From Kiritimatiellia bacterium (lineage in GTDB: Bacteria > Verrucomicrobiota > Kiritimatiellia > RFP12 > UBA1067): DNA of 64,000 nucleotides. Below, one piece after another: positions 17,663 to 24,934 of this stretch. Within the stretch, counting starts at the first letter, position 1. Each line of letters opens with the position of its first letter. The translations under genes and the position numbers were made by a program. Where the stretch lies: the NCBI GenBank assembly GCA_017514235.1, contig JAFWKK010000071.1, positions 1 through 64,000 of the forward strand, in the 5' to 3' direction. A model generated the notes under the pieces. That model searched no databases. It was not told the DNA's origin and was given only the letters and a program-made list of their open reading frames with translations.

Positions 17663-17669
17663 ATGCACT

Positions 17670-18527
17670 ATGATTCTACATCAACAGGATTGCTTGGCTG
17701 CGGACGCGAAGCTTGAAAGGCTCCGTGCGCAGCTACGCGAGATCGGGAGCGCGGCGGTCGCGTTTTCGTCGGGCGTGGATTCGACGTTTCTTCTGCGCGT
17801 GGCGCATGAGGAGCTTGGCGATCGCGTCGTGGCCGTCACGATACGTTCGCACGCTTTCCCGAAACGCGAGTTGGACGAGGCTGCGGCGTTTTGCCGCGCC
17901 GAGAGCGTGAGGCATGAGATTATAGATTCTGAGGAGTTGGATATTCCTGGATTCGTTGAGAATCCGCCTGACCGCTGCTATCATTGCAAGAAGTCGTTGT
18001 TTAGCAAGCTGCTCGCCTTTGCGCGTGAGAATGGATTGGTGGCCGTCGTCGAGGGATCGAACAAGGACGATGAGGATGACTATCGGCCGGGACGCCGCGC
18101 AATCCGTGAACTCGGTATCCTGAGTCCGCTGCACGATGTTGGCCTGACGAAAGCCGAGATTCGTGCATTGTCGAAAAACATGGGGCTTTCCACGGCAGAC
18201 AAGCCGTCGTTCGCCTGCCTCGCCTCGCGCTTTCCGTATGGCGAGCGCATCACCGCCGCAGGGCTTAAACGCGTGGAACGCGCCGAACAGTGGCTCATGG
18301 GTGCGGGACTTGGCCTCAGACAACTGCGCGTGCGCTCGCACGGCGACATGGCGCGTATTGAGGTGCCGCCGGATGAGATTCCACGCATTGCCGCCCATGC
18401 ATCCGAAATCGCCGCCGCGCTGAAGTCCTTTGGCTTCGCCTACGTGGCGCTCGACCTCCAAGGCTATCGCACCGGCAGCCTCAACGAGATCTTGCACAAC
18501 CAGAAAGCGAACAACCTTTCTTTGTGA
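17670..18527 (+). CDS. larE: LarE-type ATP-dependent sulfur transferase
   Basis: The 285-residue PP-loop protein has 'VAFSSGVDSTFLLRVAHEEL' (ATP binding), 'DRCYHCKKSLF', 'VVEGSNKDDEDDYRPGRRA' and 'KPSFACLASRFPYGE'; the cysteine in this last motif is the one LarE gives up as a sulfur donor in lactate-racemase cofactor synthesis. No larA, larB or larC lies in the window. Flanked by ThiH and BioB, it may supply sulfur to another acceptor. Two tandem TATAAT boxes (17649-17654, 17657-17662) sit just upstream, the second ending 7 nt before ATG 17670, so it may also start its own leaderless transcript. Confidence 0.9.
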   Translation: MILHQQDCLAADAKLERLRAQLREIGSAAVAFSSGVDSTFLLRVAHEELGDRVVAVTIRSHAFPKRELDEAAAFCRAESVRHEIIDSEELDIPGFVENPPDRCYHCKKSLFSKLLAFARENGLVAVVEGSNKDDEDDYRPGRRAIRELGILSPLHDVGLTKAEIRALSKNMGLSTADKPSFACLASRFPYGERITAAGLKRVERAEQWLMGAGLGLRQLRVRSHGDMARIEVPPDEIPRIAAHASEIAAALKSFGFAYVALDLQGYRTGSLNEILHNQKANNLSL

Positions 18528-18546
18528 CCTTTGTGTTCTTTGTGGC
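18520..18546 (+). repeat. Three tandem 9-bp CTTTGTGNN repeats across the larE stop
   Basis: CTTTGTGAC, CTTTGTGTT and CTTTGTGGC follow each other without gaps at 18520-18528, 18529-18537 and 18538-18546. The larE stop TGA (18525-18527) is inside the first unit. Similar CTTTGTG strings are familiar as short intergenic repeats in many bacterial genomes; on the other strand they read as His-Lys-Glu-type peptides. Confidence 0.8.
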
Positions 18547-18562
18547 TAAAACAAAACCAACT

Positions 18563-19510
18563 ATGGAAAGCATTGACAGAGAAGAGACGCTCGCGCTCCT
18601 GAAACCTGAGCGCCGCGAGGAGCTGCGCGAACGCGCGCATGAGACGACGGAACGCTGCGTCGAGAAGCGTTTCGATTTCTGCTCCATCATCAACGCACGC
18701 TCCGGGCGCTGCAGCGAGAACTGCAAGTGGTGCGCACAGTCCGCGCACTGGAATACGGGATGCGAAACGTACGGTTGGGTGGGTACGGAAGCTTGCGTGA
18801 ACGCCGCACGGGAAGCGGCGGCAAACGGTGCGGACAGGATCGGCATCGTGACATCAGGTCGATGCCTGTCGCATGACGACGTCGAGAACGTATGTGTGGC
18901 CTTGCGCGAGATGCATGCTGCCGTGCCAGAGATCGGCCTCTGCGCCTCGCTGGGGCTCCTCTCCGAAGAAGACCTTCAGAAACTTAAGGCGGCGGGACTC
19001 CAGCGCGTCCACTGCAACCTCGAAACGGCGCCCTCGCTCTTCCCTTCGCTCTGCACCACGCACACGACGGCCGACAAACTTGCGACGCTTCATGCCGCAA
19101 AGCGCCTCGGCTTCCAGATATGCTGCGGCGGCATCATCGGCATGGGCGAAACGGACGAGCAGCTGGTGGAATTCGCCTTTGCGCTCAAGGAAATCGCGCC
19201 CGATTCAATTCCCGTGAACGTTCTCCACCCAATCGAAGGAACGCCCCTTGGCGAGCGCAGGATCCTCGATCCCGAGCGCGTGGTCGATTCGGTGGCCATT
19301 CTGCGGCTTGTAAACTCCTCCACGCCGCTTCGTTTCGCGGGCGGACGGCGCGACATGACGGACGAGACGGCGGCGAAGTGCATCTACGTGGGGATGTCGG
19401 CCGGCATTGCAGGCCCCCTTCTCACCACGCCCGGCGCAGACTTCAACGATGACCGTGAGCTGGCCCTCCGCGCGGGATATGCGGTAGGATGCAAAACCAC
19501 ATCATGCTGA
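18563..19510 (+). CDS. bioB: Biotin synthase BioB
   Basis: The radical SAM enzyme (315 residues from ATG 18563) has the family motif 'CSENCKWCAQS' (CxxxCxxC), 'GIVTSGRC', 'CASLGLLSEEDLQKLKAAG', 'HCNLETAPSLF', 'CCGGIIGMGET' and 'PVNVLHPIEGTPL'. It inserts sulfur into dethiobiotin using an auxiliary iron-sulfur cluster. The frame extends to 18524, but the upstream codons lie in a 9-bp repeat and are not conserved, so the later ATG is preferred. It ends the sulfur run. No other bio gene is in the window. Confidence 0.94.
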   Translation: MESIDREETLALLKPERREELRERAHETTERCVEKRFDFCSIINARSGRCSENCKWCAQSAHWNTGCETYGWVGTEACVNAAREAAANGADRIGIVTSGRCLSHDDVENVCVALREMHAAVPEIGLCASLGLLSEEDLQKLKAAGLQRVHCNLETAPSLFPSLCTTHTTADKLATLHAAKRLGFQICCGGIIGMGETDEQLVEFAFALKEIAPDSIPVNVLHPIEGTPLGERRILDPERVVDSVAILRLVNSSTPLRFAGGRRDMTDETAAKCIYVGMSAGIAGPLLTTPGADFNDDRELALRAGYAVGCKTTSC

Positions 19511-19540
19511 CTACCTACATCATCGGATCGTTTGCGAGAG

Positions 19541-19800
19541 TCACCGCGCGACGGACAGGACCTTGAGCTGTTCGAGTTCGTCCTCGCTTTCGATGTAGTA
19601 GGGCTTGATGGACACGTAGTTGAGCAGCAGGCGGCGACCGGGCCGTTCTCCAGTTCCCGCAGCCTTCCAGTCCGAAAACGTCAGCTCGCCTTCTGCCGCC
19701 TTGGCGCGGAACACGGTGCGCTGCGTAACCGTCACGCAATGCGGCGGCACGTCCGGCTTCTTCAGCGTGGCGGCATCGGGCACGGCCCATTCGAACGACA
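19541..19800 (-). pseudogene. C-terminal fragment of an unidentified exported protein, reverse strand
   Basis: About 85 codons read well on the reverse strand, from around 'SFEWAVPDAATLKKPDVPP' to 'GERPGRRLLLNYVSIKPYY' and a stop at 19541. The 'LTFSDW...GRRLLLNYVSIKPYY' ending resembles C-termini of secreted polysaccharide-active proteins as I remember them, but I cannot name the family. There is no start or upstream part: at about 19800 it runs directly into a + strand beta-helix gene fragment. It looks like a rearrangement scar. Confidence 0.55.
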
Positions 19801-20615
19801 AGGGCGTGACGATCCGCTTCCGCGACGACGAGGGCGAGACGCACCACGGCATATTCGAATCGCAGCGTGCGAGTGGGAGCGTGACCTACAGCTACCAGAA
19901 CAATATGCTGTTTGAGGATGGCGGCGCGCTTACGAGCAAAGGCGGGACGTTCTGGGCCGGCAATTCCACCGCTCCTTCATGGAAGGTGCGCGGCACCTCG
20001 CCTTCCTCCTGCGAAGCTCCGATTCAGGTTTTGGGAGCATCAATATTGCGGGTGATGACGTTGGACGTTGCGGACGTTACGGGCAATGATCAGCCGGACT
20101 TCATCTTCCGACAGTCGGTCAAGCGGCACAATGACCTACCCATGTCGGGAATCAACAAGACCGGCATCGGCACGGCGCTTATGATGGGTGTCTTTGACCT
20201 GAGGAATGGCCTTCAGGTGAGCTGCGGTACGGTTATGCTCGGCATCAGCAATGGTTGGACGGGCGGTGCCATCACGCTGCACGGAGGCACGTTCGCCGTC
20301 TCGAACAACACGGTGAATGCGATTCCGTCCGTGCTGAAGGTTTCGGAGCGGGGCGGTACGATCCAGCTGGGCGACGGCGCGAAACTGTCGTTTCTCGATT
20401 CCAGCGGCGAGGCGTGGGCCGGCGACGGCATTCTGGTTGTGAAGAACTTCGCGGAAGGTGCGCTCCGCATCGGAACGACAGGCGACGGCTTGAACGACGA
20501 CCAGAAGGGGAAGATATTCTGGTATGACGCGCAGAAGAACAAGAACCGTCCCCTGCGAATCCTCGGCAACGGATACCTGACGGCTCAGATCGGAATGGTT
20601 ATTTCGATTCACTGA
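19795..20615 (+). pseudogene. 5'-truncated beta-helix surface protein gene (third cassette)
   Basis: From about 19795 the + frame encodes beta-helix passenger sequence ('SVTYSYQNNMLFEDGGAL', 'GISNGWTGGAITLHGGTFAV', 'GGTIQLGDGAKLSF', final 'IGMVISIH'). Its last ~110 residues align with the end of the locus 2 protein ('NGGTIELGEGAALTF' ... 'RGMIISIR'). About 270 residues remain of an expected 650-800. Signal peptide, membrane segment, anti-sigma and sigma gene are all absent. Upstream codons of the open frame (from 19620) are a shadow of the reverse-strand fragment. The downstream GH20-like gene is intact. Confidence 0.75.
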
Positions 20616-20651
20616 TCATTGCGAAAGGCCGTCTGCCCCGCCTGGATGTGG

Positions 20652-20657
20652 TATAAT
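20652..20657 (+). promoter_or_regulatory. -10 box before the second GH20-like gene
   Basis: TATAAT lies 51 nt before ATG 20709, with AAGGAG at 20694-20699 as ribosome binding site. No clear -35 hexamer was seen. It may allow expression although the beta-helix gene upstream is broken. Confidence 0.45.
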
Positions 20658-20708
20658 ACGCGAACATGTTTGACAACATCCCAACCTCTGAACAAGGAGA
20701 CGACAACA

Positions 20709-21677
20709 ATGGCGACAGGGAAAACGTGCGAGGATGAATTCATCTGGGCGGCGCTGCTGCATCTTGGGATGAACATGTGGGATGACCAGAAGGCGCCGCT
20801 AAAGCCCGTGCGCGATTGGTTGTGGTTCGAGGAGCCGGTGTGGCGCGACGTCACGCAGGCAATGCACGACGTAGGGATGAACATGGTCGTAATCGATCTT
20901 GGCGAAGGGATGGCGTTCAAAAAGCATCCGGAACTTGCAGTGAAGGGCACGTGGTCGCAGGACCGGATGCATCGCGAACTGGACCGTCTGCGCGGGCTTG
21001 GGCTTGAGCCGATTCCCAAGCTGAACTTCTCGTCGCTGCACGACGCGTGGCTCGGCGAATACCAGTGGATGCTCTCCACGCCGGAATACTACCGCGTCGT
21101 GGAGGACACGATCGACGAGGCGATCGAGGTGTTCGGGAAGCCTCGCTTCATGCATCTTGGCTGGGACGAGGAGGAGGACGGAGGCCTTCAGCAACGATAC
21201 GATTTGCGAGTGGAGCGTCATGGCGATCTCTGGTGGCACGACTTTTTGTTCACTCTAAAGAAGGTGGAGGAGCGTGGTGTGCGGCCTTGGGTGTGGCATG
21301 CGCGCGACTTCAAGGAGTGGACGTCCCGCTGTCCGAAGAACGTGATTGCGTCTTGGGCAATGTACGGGCGGACGTACGATGTCAGGAAGGTCGATGTCAA
21401 GCGTCACGAAGAGATGATACCTCGGTACAAGGGCCTCGACGACGCGGGATACGACCAGATTCCCTGCGCGACGACGTGGGTGCCGGACTACTACGCCAAG
21501 TACCACATAAAGCAGAACGACGTGAACTTCCCGCTGACGGTGCAGCACTGCCGCAGCGTGATTTCGCCCAAGCGGCTGAAGGGCTTTCTGATGGCGCCTT
21601 GGATGCCGACCGACCAGAACCACCGCAACGTTCTTCTGCATTCGATCGACCTTGTCGCCCAGTCGATGAAGATCTGA
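20709..21677 (+). CDS. GH20-like glycoside hydrolase (copy 2)
   Basis: The 322-residue paralogue of the proteins at 5370 and 27474 keeps the H149-L-G-W-D153-E154 catalytic motif, 'PIPKLNFSSLHDAWLGEY' and 'CPKNVIASWAMYG'. ATG 20709 with AAGGAG 10 nt upstream is chosen over the longer frame from 20619, which begins inside the upstream gene's end. There is no signal peptide. Relative to the other copies it carries an insertion near 'DDQKAPLKPVRDWLWFEEP' and a longer C-terminal part. It probably acts on an N-acetylhexosamine-containing oligosaccharide, by motif only. It is followed by a NagX-like acyltransferase after 46 nt. Confidence 0.77.
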   Translation: MATGKTCEDEFIWAALLHLGMNMWDDQKAPLKPVRDWLWFEEPVWRDVTQAMHDVGMNMVVIDLGEGMAFKKHPELAVKGTWSQDRMHRELDRLRGLGLEPIPKLNFSSLHDAWLGEYQWMLSTPEYYRVVEDTIDEAIEVFGKPRFMHLGWDEEEDGGLQQRYDLRVERHGDLWWHDFLFTLKKVEERGVRPWVWHARDFKEWTSRCPKNVIASWAMYGRTYDVRKVDVKRHEEMIPRYKGLDDAGYDQIPCATTWVPDYYAKYHIKQNDVNFPLTVQHCRSVISPKRLKGFLMAPWMPTDQNHRNVLLHSIDLVAQSMKI

Positions 21678-21723
21678 AGGGTGATGGGGATAAGCGTGGC
21701 GAGAAGGGTAGTGTCCATTCCTC

Positions 21724-22857
21724 ATGAAACAGAGACTTGAGTCGCTTGACGTCCTGCGCGGGTTCGACATGTTCTTCATCATGTGCATGGATCCCGTGCC
21801 GTGCATATTCTACGCGCTCGGCAAGGCCCTCGGCCACGAGCATCACTGGCTGACGCAGCAGTTCGAGCACGTGCCGTGGATCGGCTTCCACTTCTACGAC
21901 CTTATCTTTCCGTTGTTCCTCTTCATCGCCGGCGTGACGTGGCCGTACTCCCTCGCGAAGAAGCGCGAGCGCGGCGTGGAGACCGGGCGGATCGTCTGGG
22001 GCTGCGTCCGTCGCGGCCTTACGCTTTTTGCGCTCGGCTGCTTCATCGAGGCGCTTGGACCCGGCGGCGACCGCAACATCCTCCAGTTCGACTGGCCGAA
22101 CTTCCGCCTGTGGAGCGTGATCGGGCGCATTGGCCTTACGTGGGCGGCGGCAGCGGTCATCTACCTGTTCTGTTCGCGCAAGGTGCGCATCTGGACGGTG
22201 GCCGGCATCCTCCTTTTCTGGTGGGCGTTCACGCGGTTCGGCGTTGCGCCGGGTGCGCCGGATGGCTGGAACCCGCTGCTGACCGGAAAGCATATCCTCG
22301 CCAACTGGATTGACGCGCAGTATCTCACGCCAGCCCACCGCGGCGAAGGGGCGGTCGCAATGATCCCGATGGTTGCGACGGCGCTCCTCGGGATGTTCGC
22401 GGGCGAATGGCTCAGACGGACGGATGTGACAGGTCCGCGCAAGTCGGCGGTTCTATCCGGCTGGGGTCTTGGCGGCATCGCCGCCGCGCTCGTGATGGCG
22501 TTCGCCTTCGGCGGATATTCGTGCCCGGTCATCAAGAACTGCTGGTCCAGTTCGTTTACGCTTCTGGCAGGAGGGCTTTCCGCGCTTCTGCTGGCGCTCT
22601 TCTACTGGATCGTGGACGTAAAGGGTTGGCGTCGCTGGGGCTTCTTCTTCAAGGTGATCGGCGTGAACTCCATCCTCTGCTACTTCATGGCGCGGACGAT
22701 CCTGCCCTACGACCACATCGAGCGGCTTTTCTTCGGCGGCATCCTGCCGCACCTGCCGCCGCTCTGGGGGGCGTTCATAGCCGAGATTGGCGTCATGGCG
22801 TTCTACTGGCTCATTCTGCTGTTCTTCCACAAGAAGGAAATCTATCTGAGGGCATGA
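21724..22857 (+). CDS. NagX/HGSNAT-like membrane acyltransferase (DUF5009-type)
   Basis: The 377-residue integral membrane protein starts 'RLESLDVLRGFDMFFIM', the hallmark of the heparan-alpha-glucosaminide N-acetyltransferase/NagX family. About ten hydrophobic segments follow (for example 'LIFPLFLFIAGVTWPY', 'LTLFALGCFIEALG', 'AALVMAFAFGGYSC'). Family members transfer acetyl groups across the membrane to amino sugars. With a GH20-like enzyme upstream and an amidase-like protein downstream, it fits amino-sugar glycan processing. It overlaps or nearly touches the next gene. Confidence 0.83.
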   Translation: MKQRLESLDVLRGFDMFFIMCMDPVPCIFYALGKALGHEHHWLTQQFEHVPWIGFHFYDLIFPLFLFIAGVTWPYSLAKKRERGVETGRIVWGCVRRGLTLFALGCFIEALGPGGDRNILQFDWPNFRLWSVIGRIGLTWAAAAVIYLFCSRKVRIWTVAGILLFWWAFTRFGVAPGAPDGWNPLLTGKHILANWIDAQYLTPAHRGEGAVAMIPMVATALLGMFAGEWLRRTDVTGPRKSAVLSGWGLGGIAAALVMAFAFGGYSCPVIKNCWSSSFTLLAGGLSALLLALFYWIVDVKGWRRWGFFFKVIGVNSILCYFMARTILPYDHIERLFFGGILPHLPPLWGAFIAEIGVMAFYWLILLFFHKKEIYLRA

Positions 22858-22859
22858 CA

Positions 22860-24269
22860 ATGGTAAAGACGGTCATTTCTGCGTTCGCGCTTTTCTCCAC
22901 CGTCGCCGCGTTCGCTGCGGAGCCGGGCAAGATCAAGGCCAAGTGGTTCGAGGCGGACATTTCGCCGGACGTCGGTGCGCTCATCGCGGGCTACGGCGAA
23001 AACGACGTGTCTGTCGCGAAGTATGACAGCCTCCTCGCGTCGGGAATCTGCCTCAACGACGGCACGAACCGCGTCGTGCTCGTGTCGCTTGACCTGATTG
23101 GGCTGGACTACGCGGCGATCAAGAGGCTGCGCCGCATCCTGTCGTCCGCCACGGGTGCGCCGGAAGAGGCGGTGCTCGTCTCCTGCACCCATACGCACGA
23201 AGGGCCGTACACCTCGATGTACAAGAAGGAGACCGCGCTTGAAGAGCGGGTGTTCGACGAAACGCCCGGCAGCGCCGACATGCGCTACATGGAGAGCCTA
23301 TATTCCCGAATCGAGGCGGCGGCCCGCAAGATGATGGAAGGGGACTGGGGCGAATATGTGATAGGCTACCATTCCGCGCAGTGCCACGAGAACCGCAACC
23401 GCCGGTACACGACCGAGGACAACCACGCCACGTTCAACGCGCATCGTCCGATTCTCCACAAGCTCACGACCGGAACGACCGACCCGGAGGTGGGGACGGT
23501 GATTCTCATGGGCGGCAAGGGGCCGGCCTACGTGATCGGCAACTGGGCGGCGCATGCGCTCACGGCCCACGCGCCCGGGCTTGGCGGGCTGCGCATATCG
23601 TCCGATTTCCCCGGCTTCTACCGCCGCTACATCGAGAGCGAGACGGGGGCGAAGGCGATGTTCATCCAGGGGGCGGCGGGCGATCTCGTCACGAAGGACG
23701 ACGAGTACGGCAACGCCGCCGCCAGGCGCGTGGGCGAGGCCGTGGCCATGCAGTCCATCCTCGGCATCCTGTCGATGGGGCGCTGCTACGAGCGCTTTGC
23801 GATCCGGAATCCGCGCGTGGGAGCTGTCGTAAAGCCGTTCACGGCTCGGCTCCGCAAGAAGTGGCGAGACATCTACGGACGCGACACTGAGACGTTCGAT
23901 GTGCAGGCGGTCGCCGTCGGTGACGTCTGTTTCGTCGGGCTGCCAGGCGAAGTGGCGTGCGAGCTTGGGCTTGAGGTCAAGTGGAACAGCCCGTTCGCCC
24001 GCACGTTCATCGCATTTCTCGCGACGGGCTACTACGGCTACGTCACGCCGATGAACCTCATGGCGGCGGGCGGGTACGAACCGCAAAGCTTCCGCTTCGC
24101 CTCCGCCGACACGCTCACGATGGTCAAGACCGCGCAGGACGCGATGCTGGAGTTGCGCCGCCGCATCTTCCCCGACGCCGACACCGATGACGACCCGTAT
24201 CCCGACAACCAGAACCCGCCCATCGTCAACATGCCTGGCATGTACAAGGGCTCAAAGTGGAGCCATTGA
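22860..24269 (+). CDS. Exported neutral/alkaline ceramidase-like protein
   Basis: The 469-residue protein has a signal peptide (cleavage near AAFA-A, residue 20) and the ceramidase N-terminal domain: 'ADISPDVGALIAGYG', 'LVSLDLIGLDY', the zinc-site block 'VLVSCTHTHEGP', 'NWAAHALTAHAP' and 'FIQGAAGDLV'. In neutral ceramidases this domain hydrolyses an N-acyl amide bond. In bacteria of this type the true substrate may be another amide such as an N-acyl sugar. ATG 22860 has a CTGAGGG site; ATG 22854, overlapping the preceding stop, is an alternative. Confidence 0.82.
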   Translation: MVKTVISAFALFSTVAAFAAEPGKIKAKWFEADISPDVGALIAGYGENDVSVAKYDSLLASGICLNDGTNRVVLVSLDLIGLDYAAIKRLRRILSSATGAPEEAVLVSCTHTHEGPYTSMYKKETALEERVFDETPGSADMRYMESLYSRIEAAARKMMEGDWGEYVIGYHSAQCHENRNRRYTTEDNHATFNAHRPILHKLTTGTTDPEVGTVILMGGKGPAYVIGNWAAHALTAHAPGLGGLRISSDFPGFYRRYIESETGAKAMFIQGAAGDLVTKDDEYGNAAARRVGEAVAMQSILGILSMGRCYERFAIRNPRVGAVVKPFTARLRKKWRDIYGRDTETFDVQAVAVGDVCFVGLPGEVACELGLEVKWNSPFARTFIAFLATGYYGYVTPMNLMAAGGYEPQSFRFASADTLTMVKTAQDAMLELRRRIFPDADTDDDPYPDNQNPPIVNMPGMYKGSKWSH

Positions 24270-24332
24270 GGATGTGGGAATCCGCAGAATAGGTGACGGC
24301 AGTTGGCTTCGAGGACTGACGGTCGGATCTTG

Positions 24333-24360
24333 CGAACGATTTGCTTGCTGCCATCGTCTA
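24333..24360 (+). promoter_or_regulatory. Putative ECF sigma-dependent promoter (locus 2)
   Basis: CGAAC (24333-24337), 17 nt and CGTCTA (24355-24360) match the locus 1 promoter (GGAAC-N17-CGTCTA) in spacing and -10. The -10 ends 7 nt before the sigma ATG at 24368, so the transcript would be leaderless. A 7-bp inverted repeat CCATCGT-N7-ACGATGG (24351-24371) covers the -10 box and the start codon and may be a regulator site. Confidence 0.68.
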
Positions 24361-24367
24361 ACAAACG

Positions 24368-24934
24368 ATGGAGTTGATTGACGAGATATTGGCTGACAGG
24401 GCGACGGGAACGCGTCGTCTGGTGGTGGAATACGGGGTGCGTCTGCACGAGGCAGCGCTCCGTATCTGCGGCAATGCCACCGATGCCGAAGACTACACGT
24501 TCCGGACTCTGGAACGGGCGGTTTGTCAAATCCACCGTTTTGGCCGCAAATCGTCGCTTTTCACTTGGCTCTACGAGATACTCATAAACCTTGTCCGCAC
24601 TGATGCGCGGCGCAAGGCGGCAAACGCGCTTGTGTTCCAGGCGACGCTTCCCGATTGCGAGGACGAGCGCCCGAACGTAAACGAGGCGCTGTCCGCCAAA
24701 GACGAGGCGATTGCCGTTCGAAAGGCAATCAGAGAACTGCCTCCGCCGTACCGTGCGCTTCTCGTATTCAGGTATTACGAGGATCTGACGGTGCCTGAGA
24801 TCGCGAGCATAATGTCGTTGCCGGAGGGAACGGTCAAGCGGAAGCTTCACGAAGCGAAGCTGCTTGTAAGGGCGAAGATTTCGCGAACGGTCATGCCGGA
24901 AGGTTCGTCTAATGGAAGGGAAGGACAATCATGA
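24368..24934 (+). CDS. ECF RNA polymerase sigma factor (locus 2)
   Basis: The 188-residue protein has sigma region 2 ('ATDAEDYTFRTLERAVCQI', 'LFTWLYEILINLVRTDARRKA') and region 4 ('LPPPYRALLVFRYYEDLTVPEIASIMSLPEGTVKRKLHEAK'-type helix-turn-helix, about residues 120-165). It is a paralogue of the protein at 1807-2358. Its stop overlaps the following anti-sigma start by 4 nt (ATGA). Since the same promoter elements precede both sigma genes, cross-talk between the two loci is possible. Confidence 0.95.
   Translation: MELIDEILADRATGTRRLVVEYGVRLHEAALRICGNATDAEDYTFRTLERAVCQIHRFGRKSSLFTWLYEILINLVRTDARRKAANALVFQATLPDCEDERPNVNEALSAKDEAIAVRKAIRELPPPYRALLVFRYYEDLTVPEIASIMSLPEGTVKRKLHEAKLLVRAKISRTVMPEGSSNGREGQS

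Noticed and set aside
19620..19794. N-terminal part of the open frame leading into the third beta-helix fragment
   Set aside because: It is the complement of the coding-like reverse fragment, with no signal peptide and no similarity to the other loci.
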